This document shows positions 7,422 to 13,696 of a stretch of 23,579 bases of DNA, in pieces; positions within the stretch are counted from its first letter, which is position 1; each line of letters begins with the position of its first letter. The notes under the pieces are model-generated. The model did no database searches. It was given only the letters and a program-made list of their open reading frames with translations, and had not been told where the DNA came from. The stretch comes from a virus. The stretch spans positions 1 through 23,579 of the IMG/VR virus record IMGVR_UViG_3300007516_000155; one strand, 5' to 3'. Both the position numbers and the translations under genes were made by a program.

Positions 7422-7542
7422 GTAGGGGTAGGTAGGGGTGGGTAGGGGCGGGTACGCATGGAGCTGTGTGGTGATCCGTCATCGGCGAATGGCCACCTAC
7501 CACCACCTACCCCTACCTGTCCCTACCTGTCCCTACCCGCCC
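7417..7542. repeat. Inverted arrays of ten-bp-phased GGTAGG repeats
   Basis: GGTAGG occurs at 7417, 7421, 7431 and 7441, the last three as tandem decamers GGTAGGGGTA, GGTAGGGGTG and GGTAGGGGCG. After a spacer of about 45 bp the complement CCTACC occurs at 7496, 7506, 7512, 7522 and 7532, mostly 10 bp apart (two identical CCCTACCTGT decamers). The two arms could fold into a long imperfect hairpin (a 22-bp stretch matches at about 18 positions), and the G-rich strand could form quadruplexes. Ten-bp phasing puts each copy on the same face of the helix, as expected for cooperative protein binding. Confidence 0.9.
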
Positions 7543-7587
7543 GGTGCCCCTCAGGGCCCCCGTGGTCATTCTCAGAAATATCGTGAT

Positions 7588-7607
7588 CTCACCGAAAGTG
7601 AGTTTTT
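7588..7607 (+). terminator. Small intrinsic terminator
   Basis: CTCAC (7588-7592) and GTGAG (7598-7602) pair around a CGAAA loop and are followed at once by TTTTT (7603-7607). The stem is short, but the T-run is the clearest in the window. It could end transcription of the replication operon before the head genes. Confidence 0.5.
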
Positions 7608-7826
7608 AGAGGGGCACGTCGCCAGGAGCACCCCGATTGGATTACGTATTCTTATGAGTCCCCGGAAACCCTTGTGATATATGGCTTTCCCGAGGTCGTA
7701 ACGCCTCAGAAAGTGACCTTCAGCGGTACAGAAAACCTCACGTAGAGAGGTCATTCTCAATACGGCCGGATATCGGCAGATACGACCAAGATTCGTCACG
7801 GTATGTGCGTGTATCGCTGAGTACGC

Positions 7827-7832
7827 TACTAT
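7827..7832 (+). promoter_or_regulatory. Candidate -10 box, leaderless terminase transcript
   Basis: TACTAT lies 8 bases before the ATG at 7841, so transcription would begin at or next to the start codon. There is no purine-rich ribosome binding site in front of this ATG, which fits a leaderless mRNA, a common arrangement in actinobacteria. I find no matching -35 element. Confidence 0.4.
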
Positions 7833-7840
7833 TTGACCGC

Positions 7841-8179
7841 ATGAAGCTCCCCGCCACCGTTGAGGCCCTGGTACGACTTCGTGACCAAGTCAACGCCGCC
7901 CTCGCCGAGGCCGGTTACGAGCTCGACGAGCGTGCCGAGCTCGTTCGGGTTCGTGAGTCCATGTGGGTTCACCTCGACGCAGAGACGGCGGTCGGCACTC
8001 AGAAGCTGGGCGTCGGTGCGATCGCTGGGCAGCTCGTTAAGACCATCCAGGCCATCGCCCAGCTAGACCGAGCGAGCACGGCCGAAACCGTGAAGGAGCC
8101 GACACTTGCAGACGCTCTCGCCGCTGCTCGGAAGTCAAGAACCGAGCGCCAAGCACAGTCCAGTCGACGCAGTTCGTAA
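7841..8179 (+). CDS. Putative small terminase subunit
   Basis: The product has 112 residues, is helix-rich (PATVEALVRLRDQVNAAL near the N-terminus, then AIAGQLVKTIQAIAQL) and ends in a basic Arg/Ser-rich tail. I recognise no diagnostic motif. The assignment rests on position: it is the first gene of the head module and overlaps the large terminase gene, where the small subunit that recognises the packaging site is normally encoded. An earlier in-frame GTG at 7805 is possible, but a candidate -10 box sits between it and the ATG. The gene appears leaderless. A different small head-module protein cannot be excluded. Confidence 0.45.
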   Translation: MKLPATVEALVRLRDQVNAALAEAGYELDERAELVRVRESMWVHLDAETAVGTQKLGVGAIAGQLVKTIQAIAQLDRASTAETVKEPTLADALAAARKSRTERQAQSSRRSS

Positions 8180-9575
8180 CCCGCTCACCGACGCCGCACT
8201 CGACCTCGTCGAGATGTGCGGGCTCCATCTCTTTGACTGGCAGCTCGACGTTCTCGTCGACTCGATCAAGGTCCGAGCGAGCGACCCGACCAAGTTCGCC
8301 GCCACCGAGACGGGCCTCGTCGTGGCCCGTCAGAACGGGAAGGGCTCGATCCTTGAGGCGCGCCAGCTCATCGGCCTCTTTGTCTTGAACGAGCCGTTGC
8401 AGATCCACACGGCGCACGAGTACAAAACCGCCATGGAGCACTTCCTGCGTATCAAGTCGCTTGTCGAGGGGTCTCGCATGTTGATGAAGGACGTCAAGAT
8501 CATTCGAACGGGTGCGGGCGACCAGGGGATCATGCTCAGGAACGGATCACGCCTCAAGTTTCTCGCTCGCAACGGAACGAGCGGTCGCGGGTTCAGCTCC
8601 GACACGCTTTACCTCGACGAGTCGTTCGTTCTGTCGAACGTGACTATGGGTGCCGTTCTGCCGACCATGATGGCCCGAGAGAATCCGTCGATCTGGTACA
8701 CCTCGTCGGCACCGCACAAGGATTCTCCCGTTCTCCGAAAGGTGATGAACCGAGGCCGGGCCCACGAGGGCGGCCGCTTGCTGTATTACGAATGGGGCAA
8801 CGACGCCGACGTCACGCCGTCGGACCGCTCGTCGTGGTGCCGGGCCAACCCGTCTCTCGGCCTCATCATCGACCCCGACCTCATCGAGATGGCGTTCGCC
8901 ACGCTCGACCCCGCCGAGTTCGCAAGAGAGCACCTCGGTGTCCCCGAGGACGAGGGCGTTCAGGCTGACGTTCCGATCCCTCTCGACGTGTGGGAGACTC
9001 TGACCGATGGTAAATCGATGGCGGTCGACGAGGGTGTCCGCCTGGCGCTCGACGTCTCACCTGATCGGCAGTGGTCGACGTTCGGTATCTCTGGTCACCG
9101 CAGCGATGGCCTCCGCCATGTTGCGGTCAGAGATCGCCGCCCTGGAACGGACTGGGTACTCGCCCGTGCGCGTGAGCTCGCTGAGGGTCACAAGACGTCC
9201 ATCATTATTGTGGCGGGTAGTCCGGCCGGTGCGTTCATCGACTCATTCGCTGCCGCCGTGCCACCGATCCCGGTTGACGTCATGTCGACGGCCGACTACA
9301 CGGCCGCCACCGGTCGGTTCATCGACGCTACACGCGGGGAGGCACCGCAGCTCCGGCACCGAGGAGATCCGAATATCCGGTTGGCGTTGGCCGCTGTGAA
9401 GCTCAAGAATCACAGCGACGGCGGGCAGTACTGGAGCCGAAGGTCGAGCGAGATCGATATAACACCTTTGACGACGTCCACTATGGCACACGGCCGTCTT
9501 GATACCCTAAGTGAAGCCACCGAGTACCTCGGCGGCGTGACGTCGCTGGACGACTGGCTGGAGGATGACGAATGA
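8106..9575 (+). CDS. Terminase large subunit
   Basis: This 489-residue protein is the packaging motor. The ATPase has a Walker A-type VVARQNGKGS (residues 73-81) and Walker B LYLDE (D171, E172); YTSSAPH (about 200-206) follows as the coupling motif. The C-terminal RNase H-like nuclease starts with LALDVS (D316). The variant P-loop ARQNGKG is typical of large terminases in many actinobacteriophages. The start is a TTG with GAAGGAG (8092-8098) seven bases upstream, giving a 74-base overlap with the small subunit gene; no ATG or GTG nearer the stop of that gene preserves the N-terminal FDWQ segment with a comparable binding site. The stop overlaps the next ATG. Confidence 0.93.
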   Translation: MQTLSPLLGSQEPSAKHSPVDAVRNPLTDAALDLVEMCGLHLFDWQLDVLVDSIKVRASDPTKFAATETGLVVARQNGKGSILEARQLIGLFVLNEPLQIHTAHEYKTAMEHFLRIKSLVEGSRMLMKDVKIIRTGAGDQGIMLRNGSRLKFLARNGTSGRGFSSDTLYLDESFVLSNVTMGAVLPTMMARENPSIWYTSSAPHKDSPVLRKVMNRGRAHEGGRLLYYEWGNDADVTPSDRSSWCRANPSLGLIIDPDLIEMAFATLDPAEFAREHLGVPEDEGVQADVPIPLDVWETLTDGKSMAVDEGVRLALDVSPDRQWSTFGISGHRSDGLRHVAVRDRRPGTDWVLARARELAEGHKTSIIIVAGSPAGAFIDSFAAAVPPIPVDVMSTADYTAATGRFIDATRGEAPQLRHRGDPNIRLALAAVKLKNHSDGGQYWSRRSSEIDITPLTTSTMAHGRLDTLSEATEYLGGVTSLDDWLEDDE

Positions 9576-9709
9576 CCGGAGCACTGTTGCAGGCCCTCGG
9601 CCTGATCGGTCTGCCCGTGAGTGGGTTCCTAGTCGCCGATGTCGGCGGCGGGATGATCGGACTATCACTGGCACTGGTGTACGCCGGTCTTGCGATGGAG
9701 ACGCGCTGA
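9572..9709 (+). CDS. 45-residue membrane protein between terminase and portal
   Basis: The ATG overlaps the terminase stop and the TGA overlaps the portal ATG, so the gene fits exactly between them. The product starts MTGALLQALGLIGLPVSG and has two hydrophobic stretches (about residues 4-22 and 26-41) separated by a Gly-rich turn with one Asp, ending in METR. It may form a helical hairpin in the membrane. Function is unknown. A similar tiny membrane protein between terminase and portal is seen in other siphoviruses with this gene order, but I cannot check homology here. Confidence 0.55.
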   Translation: MTGALLQALGLIGLPVSGFLVADVGGGMIGLSLALVYAGLAMETR

Positions 9710-10875
9710 TGCTGGGCCTACGCAGAACCGATCAACCCGAAGAGAGGAGCACGACCTGGTCGTGGTTCACCGACGGATCCGACGACGTTGCGTCGGGCAT
9801 GGCCGTCACGGCGACGACCGCCATGCAGCTCATGGCCGTGCACGGCTCGGTGCGTATGATCTCTGAGTCGATCGCCACGATGCCGATCGACACATACCGG
9901 CAGCAGGGCGAGGAGCGCGTAGCTACCGAGCCGCCGCTGTGGCTCTATCGTCCGTCGAACGATCTCGATTGGTTGTCGTTTGTTTCGCAGGTGCTGACCG
10001 CTCTGCTTCTCTACGGCAACAGCTACATCGCTTTGACGTTCGATTCTGATGGGCGCTTGCGTGAGCTCATTCCGATCGCCGACGAGAAGGTGGCCGTCAC
10101 CGCCGAGGGTAGGCGCAAGGTCATTCGCGTTGAGGGCCGGGTCCGCACCAACGTTCTCCACATAGCAGGCATGATGCTCCCCGGTGAGCTCGTCGGCCTC
10201 TCGCCGATCGAGCACGCCCGCCAGACGATCGGCCTCGGCCTCGCCGCCATGGAGTTCGGATCGAACTTCTTCAACGCCGACGGCAACATGCCGGGCGTCA
10301 TCGAGCTCCCACGCATCGCACAGCCCGCCACGAAGCGCGCCATGGCGATGCAGTGGAAGAAGATGCGATCGCGATCAGGCAAGGGCATGCCCGGCGTCAT
10401 CGACGACGGCGGTACGTGGAAACAGACCGGCGTTAACTCCGAGCAGATGCAGTTCCTCCAGACGCGCAAGTACTCGGCCGCCGAGATCGCTGGTCAGTTG
10501 TTCCTGCTGGATCCGACCGACCTCGGCATCCCGATCGATGGGTCGTCGATCAGTTACGCCAACCTTGACCAGCGCAACGTGCGCCGGGTCCAGGTCACGT
10601 TCATGCCGTGGATCGTGCGTCTTGAGAAGGCGTTCAGTGAGCTCCTTCCGAGGAAGCAGTTCGTAAAGTTCAACGTGAACAGCACGCTGCGCGGCGACAC
10701 GAAGAGCCGCTACGACGCCTACAAGCTCGGTCTGGAGCAGAAGTTCATCACGGTCGACGAGGTCCGTCAGTTGGAAGAACTTCGCCCGCTGACCCAGGCC
10801 GAGAAGGACGAGATGAACCCGCCGCCCGAGGCACCGGCGGATCCCGGGGTCGACCCCAACGAGGGGGCCCCGTGA
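9709..10875 (+). CDS. Portal protein, HK97 family
   Basis: The 388-residue product begins MLGLRRTDQPEERSTTWSWF and then has the HK97-type portal core: AVHGSVRMISESIATMPI (about 43-60), a PSNDLDWLSFVSQ segment, LLYGNSYIAL and the later FNADGNMPGVIELP. It forms the dodecameric ring through which DNA enters the prohead. The C-terminus is Pro/Glu/Asp-rich. The open frame continues upstream to 9565, but the ATG at 9709 overlapping the preceding stop gives the usual N-terminus. The stop overlaps a GTG (10872) that opens a 28-codon ORF. Confidence 0.92.
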   Translation: MLGLRRTDQPEERSTTWSWFTDGSDDVASGMAVTATTAMQLMAVHGSVRMISESIATMPIDTYRQQGEERVATEPPLWLYRPSNDLDWLSFVSQVLTALLLYGNSYIALTFDSDGRLRELIPIADEKVAVTAEGRRKVIRVEGRVRTNVLHIAGMMLPGELVGLSPIEHARQTIGLGLAAMEFGSNFFNADGNMPGVIELPRIAQPATKRAMAMQWKKMRSRSGKGMPGVIDDGGTWKQTGVNSEQMQFLQTRKYSAAEIAGQLFLLDPTDLGIPIDGSSISYANLDQRNVRRVQVTFMPWIVRLEKAFSELLPRKQFVKFNVNSTLRGDTKSRYDAYKLGLEQKFITVDEVRQLEELRPLTQAEKDEMNPPPEAPADPGVDPNEGAP

Positions 10876-10958
10876 CGGCCGACCCGCACGTCATAGACGT
10901 TCGCCACGCTTCTCACGACCAGAAGTCTCACGGTCGCGGCGGCGGCGGCGGCGGCTGA
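10872..10958 (+). CDS. 28-codon ORF with HxSHxQKSHG motif, ends in TGA
   Basis: A GTG overlapping the portal stop opens a frame of 28 codons containing DVRHASHDQKSHGR followed by six glycines and TGA (10956-10958). The very next codon, in the same frame, is the GTG that opens the 893-residue ADP-ribosyltransferase/kinase gene. The DNA of this ORF is a near-copy of 12183-12242 inside that gene (56 of 60 bases). It is either a remnant left by insertion of the ADP-ribosyltransferase segment, a short coupled leader peptide, or the true N-terminus of the long protein reached by stop-codon readthrough. Translation is plausible but unproven. Confidence 0.5.
   Translation: MTADPHVIDVRHASHDQKSHGRGGGGGG
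10878..10937 (+). repeat. 60-bp direct repeat, copy 1
   Basis: This copy matches 12183-12242 at 56 of 60 positions. It encodes ADPHVIDVRHASHDQKSHGR in the same frame as copy 2. The distance of 1,305 bp is a multiple of three, so recombination between the copies would remove the ADP-ribosyltransferase segment and leave an open frame. Confidence 0.92.
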
Positions 10959-13640
10959 GTGCCGGTCGACGGGCTCACGGGCGAGGGTGCCTACCGGGCA
11001 GGATCGGGCGGAGGCAACCCGCTGCTTAGCGAACTGGCCGGTGGGTACATCAAGTCGGCCGGTTCGATCGAGACGGCGAACCGCCTGTCCGACCGAGAGA
11101 AGCAGGCGGTCGCCGACGAGCTGAACGCTCAGCCGTACGGTCGGATCTTTGGCGACCTCGGCGCTACCAACGAGGCATTGGTCAACTTCGGCCTCCCGTC
11201 GGCAACCGCCGCCGAGGTCAACGAAGCGGGGCTGCCCGTCGGCGGATCGCTGCCTTCGATTCCGCTCGGCGTGCGTATGCAGATCTCCGACGTTGAGACG
11301 CAGATGAACATCCGCCAGAAGAACACACCACCGGTAAACGCGTTCTCGTCACCGGACCAGGTCGACGCCGCCGCCGCCAACCGTGACTCAAAAGAGGCCG
11401 TGTTCCAGGCCGTGCGAGAGTTCAAGGGCGAGCGCGAGACGGCCGGGCTCCCGGCCGTCGGCGACGTTAAGTTGCTGTCGGCCCGGCTGGAGGCAGCGAC
11501 AGGCGTCAGCCCGGCCTCGGCACTGATCTCCAACACCAACAGCGCATGGGCCCTCTCCTCGCAGTCCACTGTGTCGGTCGCCGCTCAGCTTGAGGTCGCA
11601 GCGCACCGCGGCGATAAGACGTTCAAGGCCAGCACCCCCAACGGGTCACTGACCGTTCCCGTTTCGATGGGCTGGATCCCCTCGGGCCACCTAAACAGCG
11701 CCGCCGCTCTCCGCAACACGTTGCCGACTTCGTTCAGCGCAGTCCGCGAAGCGACGCAGCGCCAGACCGCCAGCGTGATGTCGAAGAGCGGCATCGAGCC
11801 GACCGATCTGGTCACGCTGTACCGGGGCTCGGGATCGTCGACCATCTCAAACGTTGGCGGGCAGAACGTGTCGATCAAGACCAACCCGCTCAGCTCGTGG
11901 TCAGAGTCGAAGACTGTAGCGGCCTCGTTCGGCGGCAGCACAATCACGATCGACGTCCCGGCGTCACAGATATACGGCGTCTCGACGTGGTCGGGCAACG
12001 GCTCAATTATTGAGCGCGAGGTCGTGCTGTACGATAGCCCGACCAACTTCGTCGACTTCGCCGTCACCAACCGCTCGGAGAACGCCGTGACCATCAACAT
12101 TGACGAGGCCGAGCACGACTGGATCAAGCAGGTGAGGATGCCCGGCACTGAGGACGCCGACATCAGGGGCGCTCACACCCTGGCCGACCCGCACGTCATA
12201 GACGTTCGGCACGGTTCTCACAACCAGAAGTCTCACGGCCGCCCGGCCGGGTTCGACGTGTCGCGTGGCGGCAAGGGCAAAGTGCTCAAGGGGCTGGGCC
12301 CCGGCGAGTACTTCACCACGCCGGAAATCGACGCAGCGTACGCTTCAGGAAAATCATCAACAGGCGACGTCACTACTCGCCACAGCTATGGGAGGTCCAA
12401 CGGGATGAGCCGGGAAATAATCAGCATCGGGGTGTCGACCGACTCCGATGGTCAAGACGTCAGTGAGTCCCTCTTCGCTGACGGCTCTGAAGACGTGGAC
12501 CTGCTGGCGCTTGAGGCGCTCTCCGAGGCCAACGAGTGGCTGGTTCCCGAGCGCAGCGCCGTGCGCCACGGCGGTCACTCTCCGCAGTCTGTTCACGGTC
12601 GACGTAAAGGTAGTGCGACGGGCGGCGGCTTCGACTCTCAGGCCGCAAACTCGACGATCGGCGATGACGGGCGACGCACGTACAGCGCCGGGCGCGTATC
12701 GGACGTTCACGACCCGTTCGTCAGCGGTCAGATGGCCGGGGTCACACCGAGCGCCAACAAGACCCTCACGATCATGGGCGGGGGATCCGGTGCGGGCAAG
12801 GGCACGCTCCTCAGTACCGGCCTCGTCAAGACCGACAACGCCGTCAAGTCTGACAGTGACGAGGCCAAGGCCGCTCTGCCCGAGTACCAGGCCCGCCTGA
12901 AGAAGGGCGACACCAGCGCCGCCGCTTACGCTCACGAAGAATCGTCAGACATGGCGTCTCGACTGGTCGCCGAGTCTCTCGCTGCGGGCAACGACACGAT
13001 CCTTGACGGGACCGGCGACTCGTCGATCGCAAAGATTGAGGCCAAGGTCGCTGCAGGCCGGGCGTCAGGGGCCCGAGTCATCGCCGAGTACGCCACGATC
13101 TCAAAGGACGAGGCGTTCAAGCGGGCCACCGATCGGGCCGAGCGAACCGGTCGAAAGGTTCCGGCAGAGAACATCGAGAACACTCACAACTCTGTGAGCG
13201 ATGTCGTGCCCCAGGCCGTCAAGCTCAAGCTCTTCGACGAGATCCGAGTGTGGGACATGACGTCCACGCCGAGGGTCATCTTCGAACAGAAGAACGGAGT
13301 CGACAACGTGATCGATCCTGGGGCGTGGGAGTCGTTCAAGAACAAGGGCAGTCAGCCCTCTATCGTTCCCCGGTCAGACAGCGTAGGTGCCGGTGAGAAT
13401 GTCGTAAGCGGCCGGATCGGCGATCTCCTTCGAGGGATCAACGATGTACCCAGCGGCGGCGATCTCCGCAACCTGTACGACGAGTCGGTCCCACGAAGCG
13501 CCGAGCTCGGCGGACTTCCCCGCAACGGCGGACTCGGACTTGGCGAGTCCTCGCCCGATCTCGGCGGTCATCCTGATGCTGTCGTCGGAGCTAATCATGG
13601 TCGAGACGCTATCACGTCGCCCCGAATGAGCGTGCCCTGA
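10959..13640 (+). CDS. ADP-ribosyltransferase/zeta-toxin-kinase multidomain head-module protein
   Basis: The 893-residue ORF has three parts, the second and third each introduced by a His-rich motif. Part 1 (to about 408) ends in an R-S-E-type mono-ADP-ribosyltransferase: LYRGSGS (R289), NPLSSWSES (312-317) and the E-x-E motif IIEREVVL (E352, E354), which suggests arginine as acceptor. Part 2 (429-534) follows the motif VRHGSHNQKSHGR and is unrecognised. Part 3 follows VRHGGHSPQSVHGR and is a zeta-toxin/PezT-type kinase: P-loop GGGSGAGKGT (607-616), KSDSDE (D632, D634), LPEY and the HEESSD segment. Known zeta toxins phosphorylate UDP-N-acetylglucosamine; the substrate here is unknown. The GTG start has no ribosome binding site and directly follows an in-frame TGA. 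The last 75-90 codons lose normal codon bias and overlap an antisense gene. Injection with the DNA or assembly into the head is inferred. Confidence 0.8.
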   Translation: MPVDGLTGEGAYRAGSGGGNPLLSELAGGYIKSAGSIETANRLSDREKQAVADELNAQPYGRIFGDLGATNEALVNFGLPSATAAEVNEAGLPVGGSLPSIPLGVRMQISDVETQMNIRQKNTPPVNAFSSPDQVDAAAANRDSKEAVFQAVREFKGERETAGLPAVGDVKLLSARLEAATGVSPASALISNTNSAWALSSQSTVSVAAQLEVAAHRGDKTFKASTPNGSLTVPVSMGWIPSGHLNSAAALRNTLPTSFSAVREATQRQTASVMSKSGIEPTDLVTLYRGSGSSTISNVGGQNVSIKTNPLSSWSESKTVAASFGGSTITIDVPASQIYGVSTWSGNGSIIEREVVLYDSPTNFVDFAVTNRSENAVTINIDEAEHDWIKQVRMPGTEDADIRGAHTLADPHVIDVRHGSHNQKSHGRPAGFDVSRGGKGKVLKGLGPGEYFTTPEIDAAYASGKSSTGDVTTRHSYGRSNGMSREIISIGVSTDSDGQDVSESLFADGSEDVDLLALEALSEANEWLVPERSAVRHGGHSPQSVHGRRKGSATGGGFDSQAANSTIGDDGRRTYSAGRVSDVHDPFVSGQMAGVTPSANKTLTIMGGGSGAGKGTLLSTGLVKTDNAVKSDSDEAKAALPEYQARLKKGDTSAAAYAHEESSDMASRLVAESLAAGNDTILDGTGDSSIAKIEAKVAAGRASGARVIAEYATISKDEAFKRATDRAERTGRKVPAENIENTHNSVSDVVPQAVKLKLFDEIRVWDMTSTPRVIFEQKNGVDNVIDPGAWESFKNKGSQPSIVPRSDSVGAGENVVSGRIGDLLRGINDVPSGGDLRNLYDESVPRSAELGGLPRNGGLGLGESSPDLGGHPDAVVGANHGRDAITSPRMSVP
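12183..12242 (+). repeat. 60-bp direct repeat, copy 2
   Basis: This copy lies between the ADP-ribosyltransferase part and the middle part of the long ORF and encodes ADPHVIDVRHGSHNQKSHGR. It differs from copy 1 (10878-10937) at four positions. A third, diverged protein-level copy of the motif (VRHGGHSPQSVHGR) is encoded at 12561-12602, just before the kinase domain. Confidence 0.92.
13374..13598 (-). CDS. 74-residue protein antisense to the kinase ORF end
   Basis: This is the only convincing minus-strand gene. The product starts MISSDDSIRMTAEIGRGLAK, is mostly helical and has balanced charge with no recognised domain. Evidence for coding is the base composition: over this stretch the + strand frame has only 45 of 73 G/C third positions (62%) but 79% G/C first positions, the reverse of the genome's habit, whereas the minus frame has GC-rich third positions. 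A TAGCGT hexamer 7 bases before the ATG could be a -10 box for a leaderless transcript. Antisense expression into the kinase gene, or an inhibitory partner for the kinase, are possibilities only. Confidence 0.5.
   Translation of the reverse strand: MISSDDSIRMTAEIGRGLAKSESAVAGKSAELGASWDRLVVQVAEIAAAGYIVDPSKEIADPAAYDILTGTYAV
13606..13611 (-). promoter_or_regulatory. Candidate -10 box for the antisense gene
   Basis: On the minus strand TAGCGT ends 7 bases before the ATG at 13598, the same geometry as TACTAT before the ATG at 7841. No ribosome binding site lies in between, consistent with leaderless translation. No -35 element is visible. Confidence 0.3.
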
Positions 13641-13667
13641 TCCGCGGGTCTATGCGGATGATGCGAC

Positions 13668-13673
13668 TATGAT
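13668..13673 (+). promoter_or_regulatory. Candidate -10 box for protease-capsid genes
   Basis: TATGAT lies in the 56-base gap between the kinase ORF and the protease gene, followed by AGAGGAGG (13682-13689) and the ATG at 13697. A start point near 13680 would give a short leader. There is no recognisable -35 element, so this is tentative. Confidence 0.35.
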
Positions 13674-13696
13674 CCCAACAAAGAGGAGGCACCCCC

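Larger units (their letters stand above)
7422..7840. other. Non-coding gap before terminase; candidate packaging or control region
   Basis: These 419 bp hold no convincing gene: the open frames on either strand lack ribosome binding sites and the GC-rich third positions seen elsewhere. The left third is the GGTAGG inverted array. Next comes a small terminator at 7588-7607. The remainder is AT-richer and carries an 11-bp direct repeat GGTCATTCTCA (7564-7574 and 7749-7759), two GAAAGTGA boxes (around 7595 and 7709) and one CACGTA (7739). The position between HNH and terminase genes is where many cos-type phages have their packaging site. Confidence 0.55.

Noticed and set aside
7438-7677. 79-codon plus-strand frame across the GGTAGG arrays
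   Set aside because: It is built from the repeats and the terminator, has a repetitive Pro/Tyr-rich translation and no initiation signal.
7572-7799. 75-codon minus-strand frame in the non-coding gap
   Set aside because: Third codon positions are only about half G/C, no ribosome binding site and no recognisable pattern, unlike real genes in this window.
10938-10955. (GGC)6 run as an independent microsatellite
   Set aside because: It codes for the Gly linker of the 28-codon ORF, and similar Gly-rich linkers follow the other His-rich motifs; treated as part of that gene.
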